Shown: in pieces, positions 29,155 to 64,000 of the stretch
Position numbering within the stretch: position 1 is the first letter of the stretch
How the letters are laid out: every line of letters begins with the position of its first letter
Assembly: GCF_027172205.1 (NCBI RefSeq)
Contig: NC_070603.1
Coordinates: forward strand, 107,049,803-107,113,802
Direction: 5' to 3'
DNA: 64,000 nucleotides
Source of the DNA: Podarcis raffonei
Taxonomy: Eukaryota > Chordata > Lepidosauria > Squamata > Lacertidae
Made by a program: the position numbers and the translations under genes
Notes under the pieces: generated by a model
What the model saw: the letters and a program-made list of their open reading frames with translations, nothing else
What the model was told of the DNA's origin: nothing
The model's database searches: none

Positions 29155-29350
29155 GCTAAAATTTATTTAATTCTTATTCCATTGTTTCTCCAAGGAGCCC
29201 AATGTGGTTTTACAGTTCTCCTCATTTAATCCCCCACAACCACCCTGTGAGGCGACGACAGGCCCAAGGTCACCCAGTGAGCCTCATTGCCGAGTGGGGA
29301 TTTGAACCCTGGTCTCTCCCAGCCCCTTGGCCAACCCACTGACCACGTCA
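29155..29350 (-). mobile_element. MIR-type CORE-SINE
   Basis: ACCACCCTGTGAGGCGACGA, AAGGTCACCCAGTGAGCCTC and GGGGATTTGAACCCTGGTCT, the MIR core and B box in reverse. Confidence 0.75.
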
Positions 29351-29359
29351 CCGCATGTG

Positions 29360-29610
29360 AGAACATCATAAAAGCCCTGCTGGATTAGCCAATGGCCCTT
29401 CTAAAGTCCAGCAGCCTCTTCTCACATAGGCCTGCCAGATGCCTAGGAGGACCTCAACACAACATCACCTTCCCCACTTGTGATTCCCAGCAGCTGAAGC
29501 TCATCTGCTTTCACCAGTGTAGGTAGTAATTACATGGCTAGTAGTCCTTGATAGCCTTATCCTCAATATTTGTGTCTAACCCTCTCTTAAAAGCCATCCA
29601 AGTTGGCCAT
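29360..29610 (+). repeat. Old interspersed repeat, related to 24457
   Basis: AGCCCTGCTGGATTAGCCAA, GTCCAGCAGCCTCTTCTCA and CTCTCTTAAAAGCCATCCAA. Confidence 0.6.
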
Positions 29611-30446
29611 GCTGACACTGCCGGGAGATGGTCGTCCTCTCAATACCAATTGCTGGGAATCGCAGGTGGGAAGAGTGGTTGTTGTGAGTTCGAGTCTTGC
29701 TTGCTGGCTTCTCACAGGCATCCGGTTAGCTGCTAAGAGAACAGGAGGCTAAGCAGGGCTCTTCTGTTCTTAACAGTACCAGTTAAGTGAAAGCAAGAGT
29801 TTTTCCAGGCCCACAACTTGGCTGGTGACCTCCCACAATAAGGTTCACACACACACAAACTAGCTTTGATCCTCCGCTTTTTAACAGCATTGTGGCACAG
29901 AAATTAAGCTGGTGAGGTTTTCCACAGCAGAATACACAGGCTAGGAAAATTGCAGTTTCTAAATTTATGTATCCTGTTAAAAACACAGGAGCAGAGCCAG
30001 TTGTTTTTTTAAGGCAATCAGACCTCCCACATCATTAAGGAACTGGAAGCTTGAGCCGTCTTCTGTGTTGTATATTAAAGTTTATTGAATTACCGTGTAA
30101 GAATTTTGCTCTGTAATAAAGTCATCTGGGATCTAAACTGATTATTTACAGACAAAACTTCTCATTTGATGATAAAACTCCTACTTTGCTCAGAACAGTA
30201 TCTACAATAACATTATTATACTATGGAACAACAACAAAATCAGGCTGGCTGGTTTGTCCATCAAGCTTTCCAGATTGGAGAATTTATTATTATTATTAAT
30301 CAGTTGAGAGAGTGCATTTACGGAGCTGGGCCAGAATGGGGAAAAAAGGGAAAGTGAGATGCTGAGCACCAGGGAAGCAAGAAACTAGAAAAGAAACACA
30401 GGCAGAGTCCCACCCACCCACCTCAGGCAGCCCTCTCCCCAAAATA
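29611..30446. other. No feature recognised
   Basis: Low-complexity patches only. Confidence 0.35.
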
Positions 30447-30640
30447 AGAAGCTACCTTACAGTGAGTCAGGCCATTGCTCCATCTAGCTCAGTATTGTCT
30501 ACAGTGCAGGCAATAGACTCTACATTGACTGGCAGTGGCTGTCCAGGATTTCAGGCAGGCATTTTCTCAGGCCTACCTGGAGATTCTGGGGATCGAACCC
30601 CTTCTGCATGCAAAGCGGGTGCTCCGTCACTGAGCTGTGG
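30447..30640 (-). mobile_element. tRNA-Ala-like SINE, near full length
   Basis: The minus strand begins CACAGCTCAGTGACGGAGCA, then TTTGCATGCAGAAGG and GGTTCGATCCCC: A box, TGC anticodon region and B box of a tRNA-Ala type. Confidence 0.75.
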
Positions 30641-31593
30641 CATGTGCCAAGAGCAGTTTCTTCCTACAGAATTTATTCCCCCATTGTAGAAGTTCCTGCC
30701 GCCATTTACGCTGCAATGGAAATCTGTTGGGGGACCGAGCTGCCAAGACATATAACCTGAGGAACTGTCCTCTCTCTGCTTTTCCAAGAAGCATGGTCAC
30801 CTACCGGTGCTTGCAGACCGGGCTGGTGTCAAAAACACACCACAACTGAGACAAGTTAAAAAAGGAAGAAGCTGGCATTCTGTTTTCCTTCTGCTTGCTG
30901 CAAGAGCACAGGTGACTCTCATGCGTGGGACAGGAAGGATGGGCTACAGGACATGAGACGTGTCAAGGAGCCAAGGCAGAGGAGCCCCACCTTTCTTAAG
31001 GTAGCGCTAAAGATACAACATGGTCCTCTGGGCAAGCCGAATTGTGCAGGGACCCCTTTCTACAATGCACAGCTGCCGCTTTTCAGTCTCTGAACGGCCA
31101 TTGCCACTAGAGGACCACCCCTGGGGTTTGAGTAAGCACCAGACTTACCACTGCTTCACCCAAACGCCTTTTTAGCACCCGCAGAAGGCAGTGGGTGCTG
31201 GGACCCCGCAAGAGGGCTCACCACCTCAAACAATGCTCCCCTCTCACTTTGCACAGAGCACCCCCCCCCCAGAATCGGAGGCGTCCTGAGGCAAAGAAAG
31301 GACTGAGGTATGCAAGAGGGGGCAGGGTGTGGGGAAAAGCAACTCTTAATACAGCATTGAACCTGGACAATCCGGGACAAAATGAGGTGCTTCTTCACGC
31401 TTGGGATACCGTTCATGAAGAATGCTTGTGTATTCATGTCCGCAGGCACTCAAGAGAACAGACTAGATGAGACCAGGAGGTTTCTTCTTAGGCTTTTAAG
31501 AACATAGCCCCACAAAGCAAGGCAAAGTCTCAACCTCTGCATCCCAGAACCAACTCTGTTGCCTCCCTCTCTCAAGAACCGCAAGCTCTTAGG
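30641..31593. other. No feature recognised
   Basis: Unique-looking DNA between the plexin 3' end and the ASB 5' end; no exon seen. Confidence 0.35.
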
Positions 31594-31660
31594 CATGATT
31601 ATAGGGTTGGAAAGGGTCCTTCACTCCAACCCCCTGCAATGCAGGAATCTCAGTTGGGTG
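31594..31660 (-). mobile_element. CR1 LINE 3' end
   Basis: ATTATAGGGTTGGAAAGGGT and CCAACCCCCTGCAATGCAGG. Confidence 0.65.
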
Positions 31661-32439
31661 GTCGTCCCCTCATTCAATCTGAAACCATACCAGACCCTGC
31701 TTAGCTTTGCAGTTTTATTGGGGCACCACTAGGAGGGATTATAATATGGAGCTTACGGATTTAGAGGCGTCTCAGTAGCAACTGCTAGGGAGCAACAACA
31801 GGAAATGGGTATTGCCCTTTGCATCTCGCTTGTGGCCTTCCAGAGACATCTGGTTGGTCACTTTGGGGCTGGGGGGAGAGAAGTATACGGGAGTAAACAA
31901 ACCTTTGGCTCTTCCTTACATTCTTATCCTTGGCAGCGGGGCTAAAGAGGTAAGTTGCTGTAGGCTGACGAGAGTCGACTGGAAGGTAACTGCAATTTTG
32001 ACTCATAATGCGGTGACAAGAGGTCACCCCATTCTGGGAAAGGAAATGGGTGCCCAATATCTGTCTGTGCACGATATACACTTTTCATGGTACAAATCTT
32101 TACGGGACAAATTCGGAGCTCAAGACTAAGGCTCCAAGTTACGAGTTTTGTCTCACAGCCTGGTTTTAACTATGGAACAGGGGAATAATAAAAGGAGCAA
32201 GAGGCCTGCTGAGGATGTACAATGTGCTCCCTACCCCCAAGTAAAACCAGCACCGCTCTGAGCTACCTGAAATTTGGGGGGAGGTTGTTCCAGGTCAAAT
32301 GGCATGGTTTCCAAGCAAGGTTGTGCTCTCACCTGAGGTATTAATGACTAGACGGAGATAACAGGTGGGAATATGTATGGCTGGATCTGGAGGGCATCAG
32401 ACTGGAGAAGGCCGATGCGGCCTTTTCCCGAAATGTGTG
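31661..32439. other. No feature recognised
   Basis: No repeat family or exon named. Confidence 0.3.
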
Positions 32440-32660
32440 ACACACGTAATCTCAGTAATCCTTACAACAGCTATGCAAGGCATACCAGTATAATTATCAG
32501 CGTTCCCCATATTGTAAACAGGAGGCGGAGGATTGGAGTTCAAGTGGCTGGCTTAAGGCACCCGGGAAGTGTTATGGCTAGGCTGAGATTTGAACCAGCG
32601 GTGCCGGAGCTGGCAACAGGTGCTCTTCCTAAAATCTGTGCTACCAAGGTGGCTCAGTCT
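32440..32660 (-). mobile_element. MIR-type CORE-SINE, old
   Basis: TCCTTACAACAGCTATGCAA, GATTTGAACCAGCGGTG and GTGGCTGGCTTAAGGCACC. Confidence 0.55.
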
Positions 32661-35600
32661 TCGAATCTCTTAAGGCATGATGCAAGGAGATCCGTGAACA
32701 GACTCACCTGCATTTTAAAAAGCCAGGGAGGAGAAAAAATGTGATTTGAATTCAGACCTTGGTGCTAACAGATGGGAGGGAGCTAGACCTTTCGTGCTTG
32801 TGCCATTTCCTCAATTCAAATCCCCCTCCCCGAGGCTGGTGTTCGATTTGTTTAAAATATGCAAGACACCTGTATGGTACCTGGAAGTCTACCAGCCACA
32901 GGGCAAGTAGCAGCTTTGGGGGAGCGGGGGTTTAAAATCAGGAAAATGGCACAGTTGAGAAAGGCAAACAAGCGCTGTGACTCTAAGCTGAATCCTCTTC
33001 CCACTCTGCGCCTGGTTTTAAATTACAAGGGTTGAAGATATATACTATTCACGGATGTCCCACAACATGCCTCATATGGCTCTTGTTGACCTATTTTGAT
33101 GCTGGCACAGTCATTCTTTTAAAATTACACAGAACTCTCCGTAAAAGCTCACTGGAGTGTTCTAGGAAGCCGGACTAAAAAAAGCTGGGCATCTATCTGC
33201 AACAGAGCCTAGTCCAGGGAAAACATGCCACCTCTTCTGTTTTGTTGCCTGACCGTGCAGCTGTTGAAGGAGCAGGAGCCCTGCCAAAAGAAAGAGATAG
33301 CGATCCTTACCCCACAGCTTGCAAGGAAGTGCGCCAGGGCCTACGATGCAAAGCGGCAGATTGGAACGGTTTACTGTGGCCGGATCTCGCCTGAAAGTGT
33401 GGCATTAGTGCTGTTTTACGTGGGCTGCAAACATACAAGGAGAAGCAGAACTAAAACTGCAGTGGCAATAAGGTGCAAGGGGGGAAAAGAAACCATCACA
33501 ATCCAGTGTTTCTTTCCCCTCTGTGAGGAATGACATGGAATGATTCAACAGCGCTTCAAGTGATAGTTCCTTTTCAGATAACCTAAGTAAGGTAGAGTTG
33601 TCAATTGACAGAAAATAACTCCCCAGCTGGGCTTGCACCCGTGTCTGTTAAAACCGATTAAATCGGCAAGGGATAAATATTGCCTCCTGCCTGTGGGTTT
33701 GGGATGGGTACCTGCGACCTTCCAGATGTTGCTGGAGTTCAAAGGTGCTTCCAGACTGCTGCTATTTTGGGATGGGATAAGCAGAGCAGTGGCAAATTCA
33801 GAAGTGTAGGGCCCCTTCACCATAGGCACTGCCACGCCCCCTTCTAAGAAGGCTGCATAACCTTATAATCATACAATACTACTAGTAATCAGGGATGTAT
33901 TGCAACGATAAGTGCAGATCTCCACGTGCTTCCTGTGAGCTAGATCTACTTTTTACTGTGCTCGTACACGGGCAAATCATTTGAAGTGCTCCAATATCTG
34001 GAGAGACTTAAGTTGTATTTGTACGTTACAGAACATGCACGCAATTCTCCCGAAACCGAAGCAGCTTGTGTTTTCAGTGCTAAAAGGCTTAGCTTTGGAG
34101 CATACAGAACAACTCATCTGAGCTCTTCCTGTGTGCCTTCTGTAGAACGACCCCAGGAGCCAATCCTCCACGGCTGGCTCACTTCCTTTCCCTCTGATTT
34201 GCTCCAATCAGAACAGTAGCTAAAAGACTTTCCTGTGGCTTCAGGACCCTGGAGACAGAGACCCTGCTGCAGAAATCGTAACAGGCCTTTGTCTCCACAC
34301 ACCATCCCAGACCACTAACACCTCTGGGTGAGATTCAATCGCATATGGACAAATTCATGTTGGGTAAATAAATCTGATTTGGGGCTCTTGCTGGAGAACC
34401 TCATTCCCACCCCCAAATCTTATATTTTTTGTAATAGGGGAAGTGACAGGAAAATACACTGGGAAGTGTGGTATAATATTGCGAATTAGAATAAAAACCA
34501 GAATGCTAAATAAACAGCTGAGGTTGTCTAGCTTCCCCACAATTTTTGTGCAAACAAATCCCAAGTAAATAAACAGAATGTCTGGAAGTGACCCAACTCC
34601 CATCAGCCCGAGCCAGTGGTCAGGGACAATGACAGGAGTTGTCGTCTAGCAACTTTTGGAGGGGTGAAAGGGTAGCCATTTCTGTCGTAGACCAAGCAGC
34701 TCTCAAAGACACAGAATGAGTAGCCGGTGAAATATTGGCAACCGAACTGCAGGCAGAGAAACAGCAAAAGCCACCACAATGGGCATTGGAGGAAGCCAGA
34801 GGCATGGCCAATTGGTTCTGCAAAAATTCTGAGTTGCCTCTGGCAGACCCAGGAAAGACCCCCGTGGGGAAGCGGGGCGGCGTTGGACAAAGCAAAGCCA
34901 CAGCGTGAGAGACAGGAAGACGAGGAAAGAGGGTGTTTGCTTGAGGAGAAGTGCTAACTCAAAAGAGGAGCAGGAGAGGGGAGGAAAGGCTTCCCCTCTC
35001 CACAGTGCGATCCAGAGGTCCGTTTCCCCCCAAACAGCAGCAAACAGGAGGGGGCGAGGCAGTCGGAGGGGAGCAAGGTCTCCTTTGTGCTTTCTGGGGA
35101 CGGGCTCTGTGCTTGGAGTAGCAGCTGCAGAAAGGCATGCTGGGTTGTGGGGGGCAAGGACCTCCGAACCAGGCGGGGGTGAGCAAGGAAGGCGCAGGCT
35201 CCTCTGTGCTGTTCCAGGAATCTTGGCGGGGTCCCAGCTAGTGGCTCCTCTGTGCTCCATCCTCAGCCTCTTCCCTTTCGCTTGGTCCCAGTCTGTTTTG
35301 ATGCGCCAGGGAAGGGCACTGCTGAAGAGATGCTCTCCTCCTTCTCTGATTGCTCTCTCTTCTCAGGGCGAAAGGGAGCCCGCCCAAATCCAGAGGCTGC
35401 TGCCGGAGCCTTGGCTTCAGGCATCGAGGCAAAAAAATTGCCGCCTGCGTGGCTACACTAGTCTCTAACTCTCTTGGCACATTCGTAACTCCCGGCCTCC
35501 TGGCTCAAGCTGAACGGGAGGAGCCCACAGCTTCTGAGGAGGGAGACGCTCCCCTAAAGTCCATTATCATCATCATCATTACTGTTGCAAAAAAAAAAAC

Positions 35601-35784
35601 ACAAAGGAAAAAAGAAGAATAAAGTTCTCTGGCACCCTCGGCCCTCCACGGCGCTTGGCATTTCCTGGTCTGCTGCTGCTCCTCCTCCCTCCTTCCACTT
35701 CGTCGGTGTGGCGTGCCTGGTCCCGGCTGCAGCAGGTGCCCTCTGCCCCCTCCCCCCGCCTGGCTGACTGTCCCCTTGTGCACA
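32661..35784. other. Plexin 3' UTR and intergenic DNA, unassigned
   Basis: The first few hundred bases below 35785 should be plexin 3' UTR, including an A-rich run on the plus strand at about 35589-35616. 34850-35500 is moderately GC-rich but gives no recognisable protein. Confidence 0.4.
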
Positions 35785-61491
<25,707 letters not shown>

Positions 61492-61766
61492 CTGGAGGAA
61501 AGAAACCAAGGCAGTCAGGTGAGAGCAAGCTGTTTTTGTCGCACAGCAGCCCAGTTTGCACGCAACGCTAAGCCAAGCCACGGTTTTGTGTTGATATATA
61601 TCGCCGTTTAGCTGACAACAGCGGCAGGACTGGAGAAGTGAAGTGATGGTTTGGCTTAGGGTGTTGTCTGAACGCAGACTTGTGGTTTGTCTTGCTCCAG
61701 ATAAACCATAGCCTGTAACTGAGGTTTGTTCTTCATTTATAGCTTGTGGCTGTTTATTATTTATAT

Positions 61767-62123
61767 AAAGGTAAAGGTAAAGGGACCCCTGACCATTAGG
61801 TCCAGTCGTGGCTGACTCTGGGGTTGCAGCGCTCATCTCACTTTATTGGTCGAGGGAGCCGGCGTACAGCTTTCGGGTCATGTGGCCAGCAGGACTAAGC
61901 CGCTTCTGGTGAACCAGAGCAGCGCACGGAAACGCCGTTTACCTTCCCGCCGAAGCGGTACCTATTTATCTACTTGCACTTTGACGTGCTTTCGAACTGC
62001 TAGGTTGGCAGGAGCTGGGACCGAGCAACGGGAGCTCACCCCGTCACAGGGATTCGAACCACCGACCTTCTGATTGGCAAGCCCTAGGCTCTATGGTTTA
62101 ACCCACAGCGCCACCCGCGTCCC
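61767..62123 (-). mobile_element. Sauria-type SINE, full length
   Basis: AAAGGTAAAGGTAAAGGGAC to CAGCGCCACCCGCGTCCC. Confidence 0.93.
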
Positions 62124-62260
62124 TATACCCCATTCATTAAAAAATACCAGAGTGGTTGACAACAATTGTACACGAAAGCATATGGTAAAAGCTATACGAA
62201 AAAGCTGAAGTCAGCTAACTATGAGGGGAGACAAACTATGGGCCCAGGTTTGGACAACAT

Positions 62261-62396
62261 CAGTGTTTCCCAACCTTGGGCCTCCAGCTGTTTTTGAACT
62301 ACAACTCCCAACATCCCTGACTAGCAAGACCAGTGGCAAGGGATGATGGGAATTGTAGTCCAAAAACAGCTGGAGGCCCAAGGTTGGGAAACACTG
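62261..62396. mobile_element. Palindromic hAT-type MITE
   Basis: CAGTGTTTCCCAACCTTGGG pairs with its complement at the right end. Target duplicates are unclear. Confidence 0.75.
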
Positions 62397-62637
62397 GTTT
62401 AGCTCACAGCAGCAGCAGCAGGACTGGAAGAGCCAAGTGTCCACAGTCTCAACCCCAGGAACCCCCACAGTTGCATTATAACATGTTTTGGCACTGCATG
62501 CAAACCGAGCCAATTTATTTTATATCAGTGCACCCCATAACACTTTCCAAATTAAATAGTGCTATTGTTAAGGGTCGTTACAGGCACAGATGTAACTTTA
62601 AAGGTCTTGTGACTTACAAAGGACAGAGCTTTATATT

Positions 62638-63151
62638 TCGTGACACTGGTCCATTGGCCACACAGTATCGTCTACAGTAACTGGCAGCAGTTCTCCAGGG
62701 TTTCAACAGGGGGTCTCCCACAATCCTACCTGGATATGCTGGGGATTGAACCTAGAACATTGGCTCCCAGTACATTTCCAAGCACAATTCAAAGTGTTGG
62801 TGTTAACCTTTAAAGCCCTAAATGGCCTCGGCCCAGTATACCTGAAGGAGCGTCTCCACCCCCATTGTTCTGCCCGGACACTTAGGTCCAGCGCCGAGGG
62901 CCTTCTGGTGGTTCCCTCACTGCAAGAAGCAAAGCTACAGGGAACCAGGCAGAGGGGCCTTCTCAGCAGTGGCGCCCGCCCTGTGGAACGCCCTCCCATC
63001 AGATGTCAAAGAGATAAACAACTACCCGGCATTTACAAGACATCTGAAGGCAGCTTCAGGGAAGCTTCAGGGAAGTTTTCAATGTGTGACATTTTAATGT
63101 ATTTTTAATCTTTTGTTGGAAGCTGCCCAGAGTGGCTGGGGAACAAATAAA

Positions 63152-63193
<42 letters not shown>

Positions 63194-63236
63194 ACCTTCT
63201 ACATGCCAAGCAACTACTCTACCACTAGCTATGACC
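62638..63236 (-). mobile_element. tRNA-Ala-like SINE split by an L2 fragment
   Basis: Body at 62638-62756 (GGGGATTGAACCTAGAAC) and head at 63195-63236 (CTTCTACATGCCAAGC, CTACCACTAGCTATG), with the L2 between them. Confidence 0.75.
62757..63194 (+). mobile_element. L2 LINE 3' part, nested
   Basis: Encodes HWLPVHFQAQFKVLVLTFKA and LNGLGPVYLKERLHPHCSAR. It ends GGAAGCTGCCCAGAGTGGCT and (ATT)n at 63151-63193. Confidence 0.85.
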
Positions 63237-63475
63237 CTTCCCCACCAAAAACAGTCTAGAGATTGTGACTTCTGTTGGCATAACTGGGAAGGGCCTTTGG
63301 GTAGCATACATTAGGTAGGGCATTACAGAGGAAGGAATTCATACACCACACCTGTCGCTTTCTACCTTGCTGCCTTTGCACAATGCATAATGAACTTATG
63401 GAACTCACCGCCACAAGACACGGAGGTGGCTGCTGTCATGGATAGATTGCATAGGGGGATTAGATGGATGCAGAA

Positions 63476-63866
63476 TTATTATTATTTTTAAAGTTTTTAT
63501 TGATGCTTTTCACGTTTATACATTTCATTAGTTTTACAATCAATTTAGCATTTCAAAATTTGACTTCCTTCTCCCCTTTCCTGCGGTTCCTTAAACGTTT
63601 TATTTTAATACCTTCTGCATATCCAAATTCATTTCACTCGATCCTTTAATTATATGCTGCAAATATATACTCTTGTGTAACTGCAGGTTATTACAATAAT
63701 CCTGCCAATGCTTTTAATCTGTTTAAAATTTATCTATAACTATTCAATAAACCATTTCCATTCTTTTATAAAAAGTTTGTTATCTTGATTTCTTATTCTT
63801 CCGGTACGTTTCGCCCATTTCTGCATATTCCATGAGGTTTCGTATAACAACGTTTTTGTATGCAGA
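63476..63866 (-). mobile_element. L1 LINE 3' end
   Basis: TTTTTAAAGTTTTTATTGATG and CCATTTCTGCATATTCCATG in reverse; the minus strand encodes TSWNMQKWAKRTGRI. Flanks share ATGCAGAAT. Confidence 0.7.
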
Positions 63867-64000
63867 GACGAATGCAGAATGAGACCTTTCTTAGGAGGGA
63901 CCTTGGAAGACGAGTTGTGGTCTATACCCATATGGAGTACCCAAAATCTACAAACAAGGGACAGATGTATCTGCTCCCTGCGTGGTGGGGCTGCCCCATT

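Noticed and set aside
34905-35468. A 187-codon plus-strand frame in the GC-rich stretch below the plexin stop
   Set aside because: No domain, no supporting splice sites, and antisense frames of similar length exist.

Overview
The window is vertebrate nuclear DNA, most likely from a squamate reptile (lizard or snake). The evidence is nine copies of a roughly 350-bp tRNA-derived SINE of the Sauria type, BovB LINE pieces, many L2, CR1 and L1 fragments, and several families of short hAT and Tigger-like DNA transposons. All of this surrounds vertebrate genes with ordinary GT-AG introns.

Three host genes were found, all on the minus strand. (1) 35785-61491: the 3' half of a plexin-B gene, best matched to PLXNB1. 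Seventeen exons join in frame into 733 residues covering the end of the last IPT domain, the membrane segment, the split GAP domain with its Rho-GTPase-binding insert, and the C-terminal VTDL PDZ ligand. The sema, PSI and earlier IPT domains lie beyond the right edge. (2) 19412-25575: a compact ankyrin-repeat plus SOCS-box (ASB family) gene. Four coding exons give 242 residues, and a CpG island at 27300-27860 is the probable promoter. (3) 2904-10148: an SRPK-like protein kinase. Seven exons carry the start codon, the N-lobe, the catalytic loop and the DLG motif; the rest of the C-lobe is not in the window. Its spacer between the two kinase halves is only about 46 residues, far shorter than in known SRPKs.

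A plus-strand retrocopy of GNG5 (G-protein gamma-5) lies in a plexin intron at 53421-54379. It has an uninterrupted 68-codon reading frame, a polyA signal, an A-tail and 17-bp target-site duplications. A BovB LINE later landed in its 3' UTR region.

The rest is introns and intergenic DNA dominated by transposons. Left edge to 2.1 kb: half of a large TIR transposon with minisatellite content, an LTR fossil and a tRNA-Lys/CR1 SINE. 2.8-10.2 kb: the SRPK-like gene. 10.2-19.4 kb: repeats, including a Penelope-like tail with a hammerhead-like motif and a LINE fragment encoding a zinc finger. 19.4-27.9 kb: the ASB gene and CpG island. 28-35.8 kb: an L1 insertion and mostly unassigned DNA. 35.8-64 kb: plexin exons separated by repeats. 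Plexin-B1 is a semaphorin receptor, ASB proteins are substrate adaptors of Cullin-5 ubiquitin ligases, and SRPKs phosphorylate SR splicing factors. Nothing in the sequence shows the three acting together; they are simply neighbours on one strand.
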